A stretch of 64,000 nt of DNA, taken from positions 62,001 to 126,000 of the forward strand of contig CAJWDL010000001.1 in the NCBI GenBank assembly GCA_913030805.1, given 5' to 3'. This document shows, piece after piece, positions 19,013 through 27,493 of this stretch (position 1 is the first letter of the stretch; the number at the start of each line of letters is the position of its first letter). The position numbers were made by a program, and so were the translations under genes. Origin of the DNA: an uncultured Candidatus Pelagibacter sp. (GTDB lineage: Bacteria > Pseudomonadota > Alphaproteobacteria > Pelagibacterales > Pelagibacteraceae). The notes below the pieces were generated by a model. The model was not told the DNA's origin, ran no database searches, and saw nothing but the letters and a program-made list of their open reading frames with translations.

Positions 19013-19905
19013 TCAGCTGGTAGTAAATTTTTTGATTTAGCAGCATTCAACATGCACTTTTGAAGTTTGTCAAAAGCTTTGTTTTCTATTTGTCTGATTC
19101 TTTCTCTACTAATTTTGTATTTTTTACTTAGTTTATCTAAAGTAATTGGCTGATCATTAAGTCTTCTTGCATAGAGAATTTCTTTTTCTCTATCATTTAA
19201 AACGTTTATAGACTCTTCGAACAAACTTTTTCTTTGCTTAAGTTCTTGATTTTGAGAAATTTTCAATTCTTGGTCCATGGAATTATCAGCTAACCAATCT
19301 TGCCACTCATCTCCATTTTCTCCGACTAAATCATTTAGTGATTTTTCTTGGCCCATAAGCCTTCTATTCATTGATATCACTTCTTCATTACTAACATTCA
19401 GACGATCGGCAATTTCATCTACATGTTCTTTTTTTAGATCACCTTCAGATTTTGGGGTTATTTGATTTTTTAATTTTTTTAAGTTAAAAAAAAGTTTTTT
19501 TTGCGCAGTAGTTGTGCCTATTTTAACTAAACTCCATGACCTTAAAATATATTCTTGTATAGAGGCCTTAATCCACCACATAGCATAGGTCGCAAGCCTA
19601 AATCCTTTTTCTGGATCAAATTTTTTTACTGCTTTCATTAAACCAACATTTCCTTCTGATACCAATTCACTTACCGGCAAACCGTAACCTCGGTATCCCA
19701 AGGCAATTTTGGCAACTAGTCTTAGATGGCTGGTTACAAGTTTTTCTGCAGATTTTAAATTACCTCTATCCTTCCAACTTTTTGCCAACATATATTCTTC
19801 TTCAGCAGCAAGCATTGGAAATTTTTTTATTCGAACAAGATAATTAGATAAGCCTCCATCACTGGAAAGGCTTGGCAGATTATAAGTTGCTGTTTTAGTT
19901 GTCAT
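19009..19905 (-). CDS. rpoH: RNA polymerase heat-shock sigma factor RpoH
   Basis: 298 residues of the sigma-70 family. Region 2 includes [47 protein letters not shown] (about 72-118), followed by the RpoH-box-like [10 protein letters not shown] near 134, and region 4 has [17 protein letters not shown] near 265. RpoH directs transcription of chaperones and proteases such as FtsH. It is transcribed after rluD with a 52-base gap, a pair conserved in alphaproteobacteria. Confidence 0.96.
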   Translation of the reverse strand: MTTKTATYNLPSLSSDGGLSNYLVRIKKFPMLAAEEEYMLAKSWKDRGNLKSAEKLVTSHLRLVAKIALGYRGYGLPVSELVSEGNVGLMKAVKKFDPEKGFRLATYAMWWIKASIQEYILRSWSLVKIGTTTAQKKLFFNLKKLKNQITPKSEGDLKKEHVDEIADRLNVSNEEVISMNRRLMGQEKSLNDLVGENGDEWQDWLADNSMDQELKISQNQELKQRKSLFEESINVLNDREKEILYARRLNDQPITLDKLSKKYKISRERIRQIENKAFDKLQKCMLNAAKSKNLLPAD

Positions 19906-19957
19906 AATTATTAATTTGAATACTATTTAATAAATTATTTGTCAAAAACAAGGCGTA

Positions 19958-20938
19958 TTATTTGCCAAGATTTCTTAGTTTTTTAACCAATATTGACAAA
20001 TTTTTCGGTAATGGAATTTCAAAATGAACTTCTTTGTTGCTTAATGGATGAACAAATCCAAGAGATTTTGCATGTAAAAATTGTCTGTCAATGTTTTTCA
20101 TAATCGAATTTAACTCCATGTCTATCTTTTTAAATTTTTTATTTTTTTTTTTATACAGTTTATCTCCAACTATCGGGTTGCCTTTGTAAGTCATGTGAAC
20201 TCTAATTTGGTGAGTTCTTCCGGAGTCCAATTTGCACTCAATTAAACTCAAGGTCGGGACTTTGTTATTTTGGAAAATTTTCAACGTTTTATAATTTGTA
20301 ACAGCTGACTTGCCCTTTATTTGGCTTACCTCCATTAACTGTCTATTTCTATTGCTTCGGGTAATATAACTTTTAATAATTCCTTTTTGAGGCCTTAAAC
20401 TTCCCCATACCAAAGCTTCATATTTTCTATTTATCGTATGGTCACTGAATTGTTTTGAAAGATTTATATGTGCCACATCATTTTTTGCAACAACCAAAAG
20501 TCCACTTGTGTCCTTGTCCAATCTATGTACGATGCCAGGTCTTAATTCCCCACCAATCGTAGACAAACTTCCCTTACAATAATTGACAAGCGCATTAACT
20601 AAAGTATTTTCAGCGTTACCAGCACCAGGATGCACCACAAGACCTGCTGGCTTATTGACTATGATTATATCATTGTCCTCAAAAATTATATCTAAATTAT
20701 AATTGTATGGTTTAATATTAGTTTTTTTTGGTGGAGGAATTTTGATTATAAGATTATCCTCCAAATTAATTTTTTTTGATGGTTCGTAACAAATTTGATT
20801 ATTAATTTTTACCATGTTCTCCAAAATCAAATTTTTTATTCTGGTTCTACTAAGATCAGTTATTTTAGAGCTGATAAAAACATCTAAACGTTTACCAGAA
20901 AATTGCTTATCTACCACCAGATTAATGACTTCTCTCAT
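19958..20938 (-). CDS. rluD: 23S rRNA pseudouridine synthase, RluD family
   Basis: 326 residues. An S4 RNA-binding domain (about 14-75) precedes the RluA-type catalytic domain with GIVHRLDKDTSGLLVVAKN near 137 (catalytic Asp in RLDKDTSG) and SGRTHQIRVHM near 243. Family members make pseudouridines in helix 69 of 23S rRNA. RluD rather than RluC is suggested by the neighbouring rpoH. It is divergent from the cobalamin riboswitch-btuB unit. Confidence 0.92.
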   Translation of the reverse strand: MREVINLVVDKQFSGKRLDVFISSKITDLSRTRIKNLILENMVKINNQICYEPSKKINLEDNLIIKIPPPKKTNIKPYNYNLDIIFEDNDIIIVNKPAGLVVHPGAGNAENTLVNALVNYCKGSLSTIGGELRPGIVHRLDKDTSGLLVVAKNDVAHINLSKQFSDHTINRKYEALVWGSLRPQKGIIKSYITRSNRNRQLMEVSQIKGKSAVTNYKTLKIFQNNKVPTLSLIECKLDSGRTHQIRVHMTYKGNPIVGDKLYKKKNKKFKKIDMELNSIMKNIDRQFLHAKSLGFVHPLSNKEVHFEIPLPKNLSILVKKLRNLGK

Positions 20939-21006
20939 TTTTTCTATAATACCTTAAATTTCTATTATGAGCATTTTGATCACAAAATTTGATTTTAAAA
21001 ATAATC

Positions 21007-21034
21007 TTGACATATCAATATATTCGACTAAATA
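21007..21034 (+). promoter_or_regulatory. Promoter of the cobalamin riboswitch-btuB transcript
   Basis: A perfect -35 TTGACA (21007-21012) is followed after 16 bases by a weak -10 TAAATA (21029-21034). This would start the transcript near 21041, just before the riboswitch. Confidence 0.5.
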
Positions 21035-21039
21035 CGGAA

Positions 21040-21205
21040 AGTAATACTGCTAGTTCGGTGGAAAATAATGTGAAAAACATTAACTGTTCTCGCAACGGTA
21101 AAAGAACGTGAAGTACAAGTCCGAGCACCACCCAGTATAGCCCTCTGTCGAATGAAGACCGAGAAGAGTCTAATTCTACAATGAAAAATTAGCAGTGGCA
21201 TTGAG
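21040..21205 (+). ncRNA. Cobalamin riboswitch
   Basis: The leader contains CTGTTCTCGCAACGGTAA (21083-21100), matching the conserved core CTGTCCCCGCAACTGTAA of the cobalamin riboswitch, and AAGTCCGAGCACCACC (21117-21132), matching the B12-box region. GGTGG (21057-21061) can pair with CCACC (21128-21132), ATACTG (21045-21050) with CAGTAT (21133-21138), and ATGT/ACAT and GTTC/GAAC form inner stems. It precedes a BtuB-like receptor, the classic target that is switched off by adenosylcobalamin. Ends are approximate. A covariance-model search would fix them. Confidence 0.85.
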
Positions 21206-21214
21206 ATGGTAATA

Positions 21215-21244
21215 AATTTTTTAAAGTTAAAACTTTAAAAAATT
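21215..21244 (+). promoter_or_regulatory. AT-rich hairpin before btuB, possible expression platform
   Basis: AATTTTTTAAAGTT (21215-21228) and AACTTTAAAAAATT (21231-21244) are perfect inverted repeats with a 2-base loop, ending 12 bases before the btuB ATG. No U-run follows, so it is not a standard terminator; it lies where a ribosome would bind. Control of translation initiation by the riboswitch is an inference. Confidence 0.55.
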
Positions 21245-21256
21245 GATGATTATGAA

Positions 21257-23185
21257 ATGCTAACTATGCCAAGGATAATAATATCAATTTTAGTTTTGGT
21301 TCTTTCTTTAGGTAAATTATTTGCTGCTGATATCTCAGTTATAGTTATTGCGCCAAGTAAAAAAGCACAATCTCTTTCTACAGTTGGTTCATCGGTGACG
21401 GTTTATGATCAAGAATATCTAGATGATAATGAAGATTTTTTTTTAGGGGATATTTTATCGGATGGATCATCAATTAATTTTTTTCAGGGTGGTGGAGCAG
21501 GAACAATTTCTGGAATTCAATTAAGAGGTTTACCAAAGGCCTATTCGACGGTTTATATTGATGGGATTAAAATGTCAGATAACTCAACTCCAAAAAACGA
21601 TTATTATTTTGATGATATTTTGTCTGGTCAAATTTCCAGGGTTGAAATATTGAAAGGTAACCAGAGCTCGGTTTATGGAAGTGGAGCGATGGGTGGTACA
21701 ATAAATATTACCACTAAAAGAGGTCAACCAGGATTTCAAAAAGACTTTTTTTATAATACCGGATCTCATGGAACTCATAATTTAGGTTTTTCATTAGATG
21801 GAGCGAATGATGAAAGAGATTTTTATATTGGTTTGGAGAGATATCAAACAGATGGAATTTCACAGATGAGTCATAATGATGAGGATGATGCATACAAAAA
21901 TCATACTTTAATTGCAAATTACGGATATAAAATTTCAGATAAAATCGGATTTACTACTAACTACAGATTCGTCAATGCTAGATTAGAATACGATTCTGTA
22001 AACAAAGATTATAGAAATGATTGGGATAATTCTCATGAAAAAGAGTCTACTGTTAATTTTGGTTTTTCATATAAACCAAATGTAAAGTTTACAAACAATT
22101 TAAATTTTACAAGTGCTTATAACAGCAGAACGGGTAATGATATACAGAGCGTTTATGACAGTAGATTTCAAAAAAATGGTTTCTGGTCATATCGAGACGC
22201 CATTAACTATAAAGGAATATACAATTTTAATTTAGATAACAGTGCAGTTTTTGGAATTGAGAAAGAATGGAATGAAATGGACTATGAAAAATACAATGGT
22301 CGTGATGATGCCATAGACCGTAAATATGCCGAAGAAGTTATTTCTCAATATGTTGATTTTCAATCGAGATTAACAAATAATTTATACGCCACAGCTGGTA
22401 TAAGATTTGATGATCATACCGCAGCTGGACGCGAGCATAGCGAGCGGGTTTCCGTAGCTTATCTTTTTGATGATAAAAATACTAAACTTAAAAGCTCTTA
22501 TGGCACAGGAATAAAATATCCCTCCCTTTATGAATTTTATAAAAATGCAGGCAGCTCTTCACTGGGAGCTGAGCATGGTAGAAGTTATGACTTTGGCATA
22601 GAAAAATCTTTTGCGGAAAAAGGTATTAGATTTGATATTACTTATTTCAATCATAAATATGAAGATATGATTGAAGGCCAAAAAAGAACTGGCTGGGTGC
22701 TTCAAAATGTTTCCGGCACAGTTAGGTCACAAGGTATTGAGTTATTTTCTCAATATAAATTCAGCGATATATTAAATTTTGATCTGAATTATACTTATAA
22801 CTCCACCTACGATGGTGCAGATTTTGATGATCCAGATATGGGCTCACAGAGCAACGGCGCATTCACAAATTCTCAAATAGTTAGAATTCCCAGACATTTC
22901 ATTAATTTATCCAGCAAAGTATCGCCTGTAAAAGATTTAAATATTACTTTACAAACAAAGTGGTCTGATGAAATGAGAGATTATGAAAATGTAAATAGTA
23001 CGGTAGGCGGGGATCAAAGATTAAAATCTTTTTTGGTGAACGATCTAACGGCTGATTACAAATTGGCTAACGGATATAAAGCTTTTTTTAAAATAGATAA
23101 CATCTTCGATGAAGTTTACAACACTGCTTTTGAATACAATCAAATGGACAGATCTTTTAATTTTGGAATAAAAAGGTCTTATTAG
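21257..23185 (+). CDS. btuB: BtuB-like TonB-dependent vitamin B12 receptor
   Basis: 642 residues. A signal peptide (to about residue 23, LGKLFA-A) is followed by a TonB-box-like stretch ISVIVIAPS, the plug domain (about 40-145, with SGIQLRGLPKAYSTVYIDGIKM and GNQSSVYGSGAMGGTINITTKRG) and a 22-strand barrel ending in aromatic Tyr. The receptor would bring cobalamin across the outer membrane using TonB energy. A cobalamin riboswitch in the leader supports the substrate. An alternative ATG lies at 21266. A six-codon mini-ORF (ATG at 21246) ends just past the first start codon. No BtuCDF is nearby. Confidence 0.9.
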   Translation: MLTMPRIIISILVLVLSLGKLFAADISVIVIAPSKKAQSLSTVGSSVTVYDQEYLDDNEDFFLGDILSDGSSINFFQGGGAGTISGIQLRGLPKAYSTVYIDGIKMSDNSTPKNDYYFDDILSGQISRVEILKGNQSSVYGSGAMGGTINITTKRGQPGFQKDFFYNTGSHGTHNLGFSLDGANDERDFYIGLERYQTDGISQMSHNDEDDAYKNHTLIANYGYKISDKIGFTTNYRFVNARLEYDSVNKDYRNDWDNSHEKESTVNFGFSYKPNVKFTNNLNFTSAYNSRTGNDIQSVYDSRFQKNGFWSYRDAINYKGIYNFNLDNSAVFGIEKEWNEMDYEKYNGRDDAIDRKYAEEVISQYVDFQSRLTNNLYATAGIRFDDHTAAGREHSERVSVAYLFDDKNTKLKSSYGTGIKYPSLYEFYKNAGSSSLGAEHGRSYDFGIEKSFAEKGIRFDITYFNHKYEDMIEGQKRTGWVLQNVSGTVRSQGIELFSQYKFSDILNFDLNYTYNSTYDGADFDDPDMGSQSNGAFTNSQIVRIPRHFINLSSKVSPVKDLNITLQTKWSDEMRDYENVNSTVGGDQRLKSFLVNDLTADYKLANGYKAFFKIDNIFDEVYNTAFEYNQMDRSFNFGIKRSY

Positions 23186-23245
23186 TGAGAAAATTGAATA
23201 ATTAAGACTAGTTTTAAACAAGTTTATGTATTATATATTCCGAGA

Positions 23246-23806
23246 ATGAGAAAATATTTAATAATTTCAGGGAAAGAAATATTTCCCATTGGTTTAGTTT
23301 TGTTATTAGCATTTTCTAGATTTATACCTCATCCACCTAATTTTACTCCAATAGTGGCTGCCGCAATAATGAGTGGTTATTTTTTTAAAAATATAAAATT
23401 GTCTTTTATTGTATTGATAATTTCCATGTTGTTCGTGGATATTTTCATTGGATTTTATAAACATATGTTTTTTGTTTATTTATCATTATTTTTAATAACT
23501 TTTATTTTCTTTAAAATATCTGACAAAATAAATTTCAAAAGTTTGTTTGTTTTTGGTTTTTTAGGTTCATTGATATTTTTTTTAGTTTCTAATTTTGGTG
23601 TATGGACTTTTGGAGTACTTTCTCCAGTTACTAACTTACCTTATGAAAAAAGTTTAAATGGTTTGATAAGTTGCTATTTTTTTGCAATACCCTTTTTTAA
23701 AAATACACTTTTGTCCACAGTAGTATTTTCTTATGCCGCTTTCCTTGCAAATCATTTTTATGAAAAAAAGGGGCAAAAGAAAATAGTAGAAAAATCTATC
23801 AAATAA
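23246..23806 (+). CDS. Small multi-pass membrane protein, DUF6580-like, possible B12 transporter subunit
   Basis: 186 residues, very hydrophobic, with about six membrane segments between residues 13 and 172. The N-terminal motif SRFIPHPPNFTPIVAAAIMSGY resembles the DUF6580 family, which looks like the substrate-binding S component of ECF vitamin transporters. It lies 60 bases after btuB on the same strand with no terminator between, so it probably shares the cobalamin-controlled transcript. The suggestion that it moves cobalamin across the inner membrane is inferred from this context; no ECF ATPase or BtuCDF lies nearby. tRNA-Arg follows on the other strand. Confidence 0.7.
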   Translation: MRKYLIISGKEIFPIGLVLLLAFSRFIPHPPNFTPIVAAAIMSGYFFKNIKLSFIVLIISMLFVDIFIGFYKHMFFVYLSLFLITFIFFKISDKINFKSLFVFGFLGSLIFFLVSNFGVWTFGVLSPVTNLPYEKSLNGLISCYFFAIPFFKNTLLSTVVFSYAAFLANHFYEKKGQKKIVEKSIK

Positions 23807-23807
23807 T

Positions 23808-23885
23808 TGGCGGGCCGCGAGGGACTCGAACCCCCAACCTCTGCGTCCGAAGCGCAGCGCTCTATCCAATTGAAGCTAGCAGCCC
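23808..23885 (-). tRNA. tRNA-Arg (anticodon TCG)
   Basis: The complement folds into a complete cloverleaf: acceptor GGGCTGC/GCGGCCC with one wobble pair, D stem GCTT/GAGC, anticodon stem CTGCG/CGCAG around loop CTTCGGA (anticodon TCG, reading CGA), T stem with loop TTCGAGT, and an encoded CCA end. It begins one base after the stop of the membrane protein gene. Confidence 0.95.
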
Positions 23886-23894
23886 ATAAATCTA

Positions 23895-24686
23895 TTATTC
23901 ACCAACATTAATTAGTGTACCTTTTTTTCTTGCTCCATAAAAAGCCAAATAAAATATAAAAACAGCTGAAGTAAAATAAATTAAATTTAATTTTAATGCA
24001 GTTAAAATATTTGAATAATTTACAACGTTATCTAGCAAAATAGATCTTACTTCTTCGAATATATAAACCAAAGGTAAGATTTTAGCCACCATTTGGAGCC
24101 AATCCGGTAAAATTGATAATGGATAATAAACACATCCCAAAGGAGCTAATAAAAAAAGTGATGACCAAGCTATGTTTTCAAAAGCAGGACCATATCTTAG
24201 AAGTCCAGAAGTAACCAATAACCCCAACGTAATTCCAAAAAGATATAAGCTCAAAAAGAGCAAAACTAATGAGGGACCCAAGGCAAATATGGAAACACCA
24301 AAGAAGGGAGCTGCAAGAAGTACCGCAGGTATTATCCCAATTAATGTTCTTAATAAAGCGGTTGCCGTTAGTGCCGTTATAATTTCACTAACTTTCAAAG
24401 GAGCAACAAACAAGTTGGTAAAATTTCTGCTCCAAATTTCTTCAAGAAATAACATATTAAAGCTAATACTTGATCGAAATAAAAAATCGTAAAGAATAGC
24501 CGAACTTAAGATAATACCCACGGTATGGTTATAAAGATCAGTATGTAATGTAAAAAATTTTGAAATAAAACCCCATAGTACTATTTGAATTGTGGGCCAA
24601 TATATTAAATCTAAAATTCTAGGTAAAGAACCCTTAATTAAATATATATGCCGTAAAGATAGAGCGTACATTCTATGAAATTTCAT
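23895..24686 (-). CDS. ABC-2 type transporter permease
   Basis: 263 residues with about six membrane helices (first at 25-45, last at 233-252) and the ABC-2 family layout, including the conserved stretch LAPLGCVYYPLSILPDWLQMVAKILPLVYIFEEVR (about 180-214). It pairs with the ATPase gene 1 base upstream, so the two form an exporter, probably as dimers of each. The substrate is unknown; ABC-2 exporters handle polysaccharides, lipids or drugs. Confidence 0.88.
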   Translation of the reverse strand: MKFHRMYALSLRHIYLIKGSLPRILDLIYWPTIQIVLWGFISKFFTLHTDLYNHTVGIILSSAILYDFLFRSSISFNMLFLEEIWSRNFTNLFVAPLKVSEIITALTATALLRTLIGIIPAVLLAAPFFGVSIFALGPSLVLLFLSLYLFGITLGLLVTSGLLRYGPAFENIAWSSLFLLAPLGCVYYPLSILPDWLQMVAKILPLVYIFEEVRSILLDNVVNYSNILTALKLNLIYFTSAVFIFYLAFYGARKKGTLINVGE

Positions 24687-24687
24687 A

Positions 24688-25413
24688 TTATTCTCTCACA
24701 ATTTTCAAAAACACTTCTTCTAAATTTTTTCTTCCATGTTTATTGATTAAATCACCGCTTGTTCCTCTATCAATTATTTCACCATTTTTCATCATCATTA
24801 CTTCATGGCAAAGCCTTTCCACTTCATTCATATTGTGTGAAGCTAACAAAATGGTCGAACCTTTTTTGGAAGCAAAATCTTCAATAAAACCTCTAATATA
24901 GTCACCAACATCAGGATCAAGACTTGCTGTTGGCTCATCTAAAAAAAGTATTTCAGGATCGTTGATTAAAGCTTTAGCCAAAGACACTCTATTTTTTTGA
25001 CCAGAAGAAAGTTCGCCAGTTTTTCTTGATCTAAATTCAAATAAGTTTAACTTTTCCATTAAATTATAAATTTTTTCTTTTAAATTCTTTACACCATATA
25101 GCTTACCGTAAACTTTTAGATTTTCTTCAACTGTTAGTTTCTTTGGTAACTCAATATATGGAGAAATAAAATTCATTTTTTCTAACAAACCTGTTCTATT
25201 ATTTTCAATGTTATTATGATTAATAATAATACTTCCTGAGGTGGGTTTTATTAAACCCAACATCATACCTAAGGTGGTAGTTTTACCGCATCCATTTGGT
25301 CCAAGAAGGCCGATTATTTTACCTTTATTAATTTCAAAACTTATATTTTTCACAGCCCAAACATTGCCAAATTGTTTAGTTAAATTTTTTATTTCAATTG
25401 CCACCATGTTCAT
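24688..25413 (-). CDS. ABC transporter ATPase subunit
   Basis: 241 residues. Walker A GPNGCGKTT is near residue 38, the Q-loop near 80, the ABC signature LSSGQKNRVSLAKAL near 136, Walker B ILFLDEPTASLDPD near 157 and the switch His in LLASHNMNEVERL near 190. It drives the ABC-2 permease encoded 1 base downstream. Its start overlaps the end of the Sua5/YrdC gene by 4 bases, giving a three-gene operon on the minus strand. Confidence 0.93.
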   Translation of the reverse strand: MNMVAIEIKNLTKQFGNVWAVKNISFEINKGKIIGLLGPNGCGKTTTLGMMLGLIKPTSGSIIINHNNIENNRTGLLEKMNFISPYIELPKKLTVEENLKVYGKLYGVKNLKEKIYNLMEKLNLFEFRSRKTGELSSGQKNRVSLAKALINDPEILFLDEPTASLDPDVGDYIRGFIEDFASKKGSTILLASHNMNEVERLCHEVMMMKNGEIIDRGTSGDLINKHGRKNLEEVFLKIVRE

Positions 25414-26342
25414 CTATTTGATGCTTTTTTTAATCTATCATTAATTGCCAAACCCAATCCGTGGCTGGGTATTCTACCAACGGCTATAGAACTATAGCCT
25501 TTTTTTTTTATCAATCTTAAAATACTAAATAAATTTTTAGCAGCCTCTCTCATATTTCCACTTTTACTTAAAGTGAAGTAATTATTCTTGTTCTTTGCTT
25601 TTTCTGAAAATTGAAGAAAAGCTTCATTTTTTTTTGGATAATTGGCATTTAATCTTACCGGTATTCCTGGAGAATAATGAAGTCCTAATTGTCCAGGAGA
25701 TTTAATATTTTTTGAAAGTTTTTTTAATTTTATTTTACAGTGCAATACCGCTTCCAACTGTTCAATGGTAATTCCTCCCGGTCTTAAAATGGAGATTTTA
25801 TCTGTTAAATCCACAATCGTAGATTCGAGTCCTATTTTGGTTTTTCCACCATTAAGAATTAATTTAATTTTATTTCCGAATTCATCTTTTACATCCGTCG
25901 CTGTAACGGAGCTTAATTTTGAAGAAATATTTGCACTAGGTGCTGCCAATGGAAAATTTAATTTAGATAATAAACTTTGGGTAATTTTATTTTTTGGAAA
26001 TCGTATCGCGATTGTTTTTTTATTTGCATTTACATATTTTGATAATCTGGAGTTCTTTTTTTTATTGAGCACAAATGTTAAAGGACCAGGGCAAAATTTT
26101 CTAAACAATTTATTAAAAGCTTCATTTATTATGCAATCTTGTTTTAAATCACTGATGCTATAATAATGAACAATTAAAGGATTTTTTAAGGATCTTTTTT
26201 TGAGTGAAAATATTTTTTTTACAGCTTTATTTGAATATGCATTTCCAGCTAAACCATAGACAGTTTCTGTTGGTATAGCGACCACATTATTATTTGTTAA
26301 ATATTTTTTGGCCTTTTCTATATTTGAATGGATATTTTTCAT
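25410..26342 (-). CDS. tsaC: Threonylcarbamoyl-AMP synthase (Sua5/YrdC)
   Basis: 310 residues from the ATG at 26342. A start 15 codons earlier would overlap the divergent xseB start, and the family N-terminus begins here. The YrdC domain (about 1-200) has VVAIPTETVYGLAGNA near 20, RSLKNPLIVHYYS near 53 and LAAPSANISSKLSSVTA near 130. A C-terminal Sua5 domain from about 215 makes it the long Sua5 type. It makes threonylcarbamoyl-AMP from threonine, bicarbonate and ATP for t6A37 in ANN-decoding tRNAs. Confidence 0.93.
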   Translation of the reverse strand: MKNIHSNIEKAKKYLTNNNVVAIPTETVYGLAGNAYSNKAVKKIFSLKKRSLKNPLIVHYYSISDLKQDCIINEAFNKLFRKFCPGPLTFVLNKKKNSRLSKYVNANKKTIAIRFPKNKITQSLLSKLNFPLAAPSANISSKLSSVTATDVKDEFGNKIKLILNGGKTKIGLESTIVDLTDKISILRPGGITIEQLEAVLHCKIKLKKLSKNIKSPGQLGLHYSPGIPVRLNANYPKKNEAFLQFSEKAKNKNNYFTLSKSGNMREAAKNLFSILRLIKKKGYSSIAVGRIPSHGLGLAINDRLKKASNR

Positions 26343-26365
26343 GTATAAATTAGTATGGATATAAT

Positions 26366-26602
26366 ATGAATTCTGAAAATATTCCAACTGATATAAAAAA
26401 CAAGTCTATTGAAGAAGCCCAAAAAGAAGTATCAGAAATAATAGAAATATTGGAAAAAGAAGAAAATCTCGAGAATTCAATAGAAAAATATCATCGTTTG
26501 ATTTTATTAAATAAATATATTGAACAAAAATTCAAAAATAAATCAAAAAATATATCAAAAAAAAATTTTGAAAACATACAAAATTCCTTATCAAAAAATT
26601 AA
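26366..26602 (+). CDS. xseB: Exodeoxyribonuclease VII small subunit
   Basis: 78 residues. The core IEEAQKEVSEIIEILEKEENLENSIEKYHRLILLNKYIE (about 15-53) matches the XseB helical hairpin. Several small subunits bind one XseA to form the nuclease that cuts single-stranded DNA to oligonucleotides. It is followed 6 bases later by ispA; the xseB-ispA-dxs order is conserved in proteobacteria. xseA is not in this window. Confidence 0.9.
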   Translation: MNSENIPTDIKNKSIEEAQKEVSEIIEILEKEENLENSIEKYHRLILLNKYIEQKFKNKSKNISKKNFENIQNSLSKN

Positions 26603-26608
26603 TTTTTT

Positions 26609-27493
26609 ATGTCAGGATTTCAAAACAAAATTAAACAGGTAGCAAGGGATACAGATAAATATCTACATCAATTATTCAAAAATCAGAACGTTAAATCCTA
26701 TTTACTGAAACCAATGAAATATAGTTTATTTTCTGGTGGGAAAGGATTCAGATCGAAAATCATTGTTGATACAGGAAAAATATTTAATATTGACTATAAT
26801 TTATTAAAAGCTTTGAGCGCAGCCGTAGAATGCGTTCATTCTTACTCTTTGATTCATGACGATTTGCCATGTATGGATGACGATGACACTCGAAGAGGCA
26901 AATTTTCAACTCATAAAAAGTTTGGAGAATCTACAGCTATTTTAACAGGCAATTCCTTATTGGCTTTAGCTTTTGAAATTCTGAGTGATAAAAAATTAAA
27001 AATAAAAAACAAAATTAAAACGGAGCTGATTCATTCTTTAGCTATTTGTTCAGGATATTCTGGTATGGCCGGAGGCCAATATTTAGACTTAAATTTTGAA
27101 TACAAAAAAGTTAACAAATTACAACTAATGGAGATGCAATATAAAAAAACAGGAAATCTTTTCAGTTTCTGCTGTAGTAGTTCCGCAATAATTAAAGAAA
27201 AAAAATTATCTATAAAAAAAGATTTAAGCCAAATAGGATTACAAATAGGTTTGCTTTATCAAATAATTGATGATTTGATTGATTTTGGAGGAGATAGTAG
27301 CAAAGTTGGAAAACCAACTAAAAGGGATATTAAGAGAGGTAAGGCAACTTTAATTAGTTTGTTGGGCTATAATAATTCGTTGGAATTCGCAGAATCTTTA
27401 AAGAATAAACTTATTAATAAAATAAAGAAATATGGTAGAAAATCCTGTGATTTATTAGAATCACTTGAATATATAGTTCAGAGAGAAATTTAA
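26609..27493 (+). CDS. ispA: Farnesyl/geranylgeranyl diphosphate synthase
   Basis: 294 residues of the trans-prenyltransferase family. SGGKGFRSKI is near residue 39, the first Asp-rich motif HDDLPCMDDDDTRRGK near 90 (with the two-residue insertion typical of short-chain bacterial enzymes), GGQYLDL near 154 and the second Asp-rich motif LIDDLIDFGGD near 220. It extends DMAPP with IPP; chain length (C15 or C20) is not certain. Products feed quinones, undecaprenyl-P and possibly the carotenoid route to retinal. The next gene, dxs, starts directly after the stop. Confidence 0.93.
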   Translation: MSGFQNKIKQVARDTDKYLHQLFKNQNVKSYLLKPMKYSLFSGGKGFRSKIIVDTGKIFNIDYNLLKALSAAVECVHSYSLIHDDLPCMDDDDTRRGKFSTHKKFGESTAILTGNSLLALAFEILSDKKLKIKNKIKTELIHSLAICSGYSGMAGGQYLDLNFEYKKVNKLQLMEMQYKKTGNLFSFCCSSSAIIKEKKLSIKKDLSQIGLQIGLLYQIIDDLIDFGGDSSKVGKPTKRDIKRGKATLISLLGYNNSLEFAESLKNKLINKIKKYGRKSCDLLESLEYIVQREI

